From assembly GCA_030045295.1 (NCBI GenBank), contig JASIGD010000373.1, forward strand, positions 1 through 13,518: DNA of 13,518 nt, in the 5' to 3' direction. Below, in pieces: positions 13,306-13,518 of this stretch. Below the pieces are notes generated by a model. The model made no database searches. It worked only from the letters and a program-made list of their open reading frames with translations, and was not told the origin of the DNA. Both the position numbers and the translations under genes were made by a program. This stretch comes from Streptosporangiaceae bacterium (GTDB lineage: Bacteria; Actinomycetota; Actinomycetes; Streptosporangiales; Streptosporangiaceae). Every line of letters starts with the position of its first letter. Position 1 is the stretch's first letter.

Positions 13306-13518
13306 CGGTTCTGGCCCTTCTCGTTAAGTGTCCGGTTCAGTGCGGTGCGCGCCGCGGCCAGGCGGCTCTTCACCGTCCCGACCGGGATCTCCAGCACGCC
13401 CGCGACCTCGGGGAGGCTGAGCCCGGAGCCGAACGCAAGGCCCAGCACCTCCCGGTGGGCTGCTGCCAGCTCGCGGATCGCAGCCCGCACCTCGGCCAGT
13501 TCGGCCCGATCTAGGGCC
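13302..13518 (-). CDS. ECF-type RNA polymerase sigma factor, region 4 only (5' end outside window)
   Basis: The frame is open to the window edge and shows about 71 C-terminal residues. AIRELAAAHREVLGLAFGSGLSLPEVAGVLEIPVGTVKSRL, split around the helix-turn-helix (LSLPEVAGVLEIP, then GTVKSRLAAAR), is sigma-70 region 4, which contacts the -35 element. Regions 2 and 3 are upstream of the window. The internal GTG at 13490 is not the start, because the coding sequence continues through it (ALDRAELAEV). TGA 13302-13304 overlaps the anti-sigma ATG. The group of ECF factor cannot be assigned from region 4 alone. Confidence 0.88.
   Translation of the reverse strand, partial: ALDRAELAEVRAAIRELAAAHREVLGLAFGSGLSLPEVAGVLEIPVGTVKSRLAAARTALNRTLNEKGQNR

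Noticed and set aside
1..13518. Mobile element, CRISPR, toxin-antitoxin or phage-defence system
   Set aside because: No transposase, integrase, spaced repeats, toxin pair or defence-type nuclease motif was seen. The NHEJ and PRC genes are housekeeping or stress genes rather than a defence island.

Overview
The window is very GC-rich, nearly every gap is short, and most genes start with GTG or TTG. The gene families (MarP, split LigD, a MurA with Asp in place of the active-site Cys, zinc-finger anti-sigma factor, paired PRC-barrel proteins) point to an actinobacterium (Actinomycetota), probably a soil or filamentous type. The genus cannot be told from the sequence. No tRNA, rRNA, CRISPR array, transposase or integrase was seen. 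This looks like ordinary chromosomal core and near-core DNA.

Layout. (1) 1-273 +: the C-terminal end of a DUF309-type protein, converging on marP. (2) 270-3830 -: comF-like phosphoribosyltransferase, then after a 148-base gap nth (endonuclease III), nudL-type CoA pyrophosphatase and marP. The last three follow the order of the M. tuberculosis Rv3674c-Rv3671c block, without the thioredoxin-like gene, and with comF where crp usually lies. (3) 3831-4787 +: a 390-base divergent gap with a perfect 12-bp palindrome and a possible 45-codon ORF, then a NUDIX hydrolase. (4) 4784-7097 -: bacterial NHEJ genes as a split LigD, with a phosphoesterase-ligase polypeptide followed by a separate primase-polymerase. 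Ku is not in the window. (5) 7311 onward +: a MurA-family enolpyruvyl transferase, a patatin-like lipase and a PlsC-type acyltransferase, a plausible envelope/lipid set. (6) 10640-12057 -: two paralogous two-barrel PRC proteins. (7) 12337-13518 -: an ECF-type sigma factor (only region 4 is in the window) overlapping its membrane anti-sigma factor by ATGA, with a strong hairpin after the anti-sigma stop.

Main observations. Six genes have a TANNNT box 5-7 bases upstream of the start codon and little Shine-Dalgarno sequence, which suggests widespread leaderless transcription. The patatin and acyltransferase genes both lack a stop where their domains end. Each reads far into the next gene, and in each the first in-frame TTA codon, one substitution from TAA or TGA, sits exactly where the stop would be expected. 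Two convergent gene pairs share stop codons in a 4-base overlap. I found no convincing new defence or mobile system.
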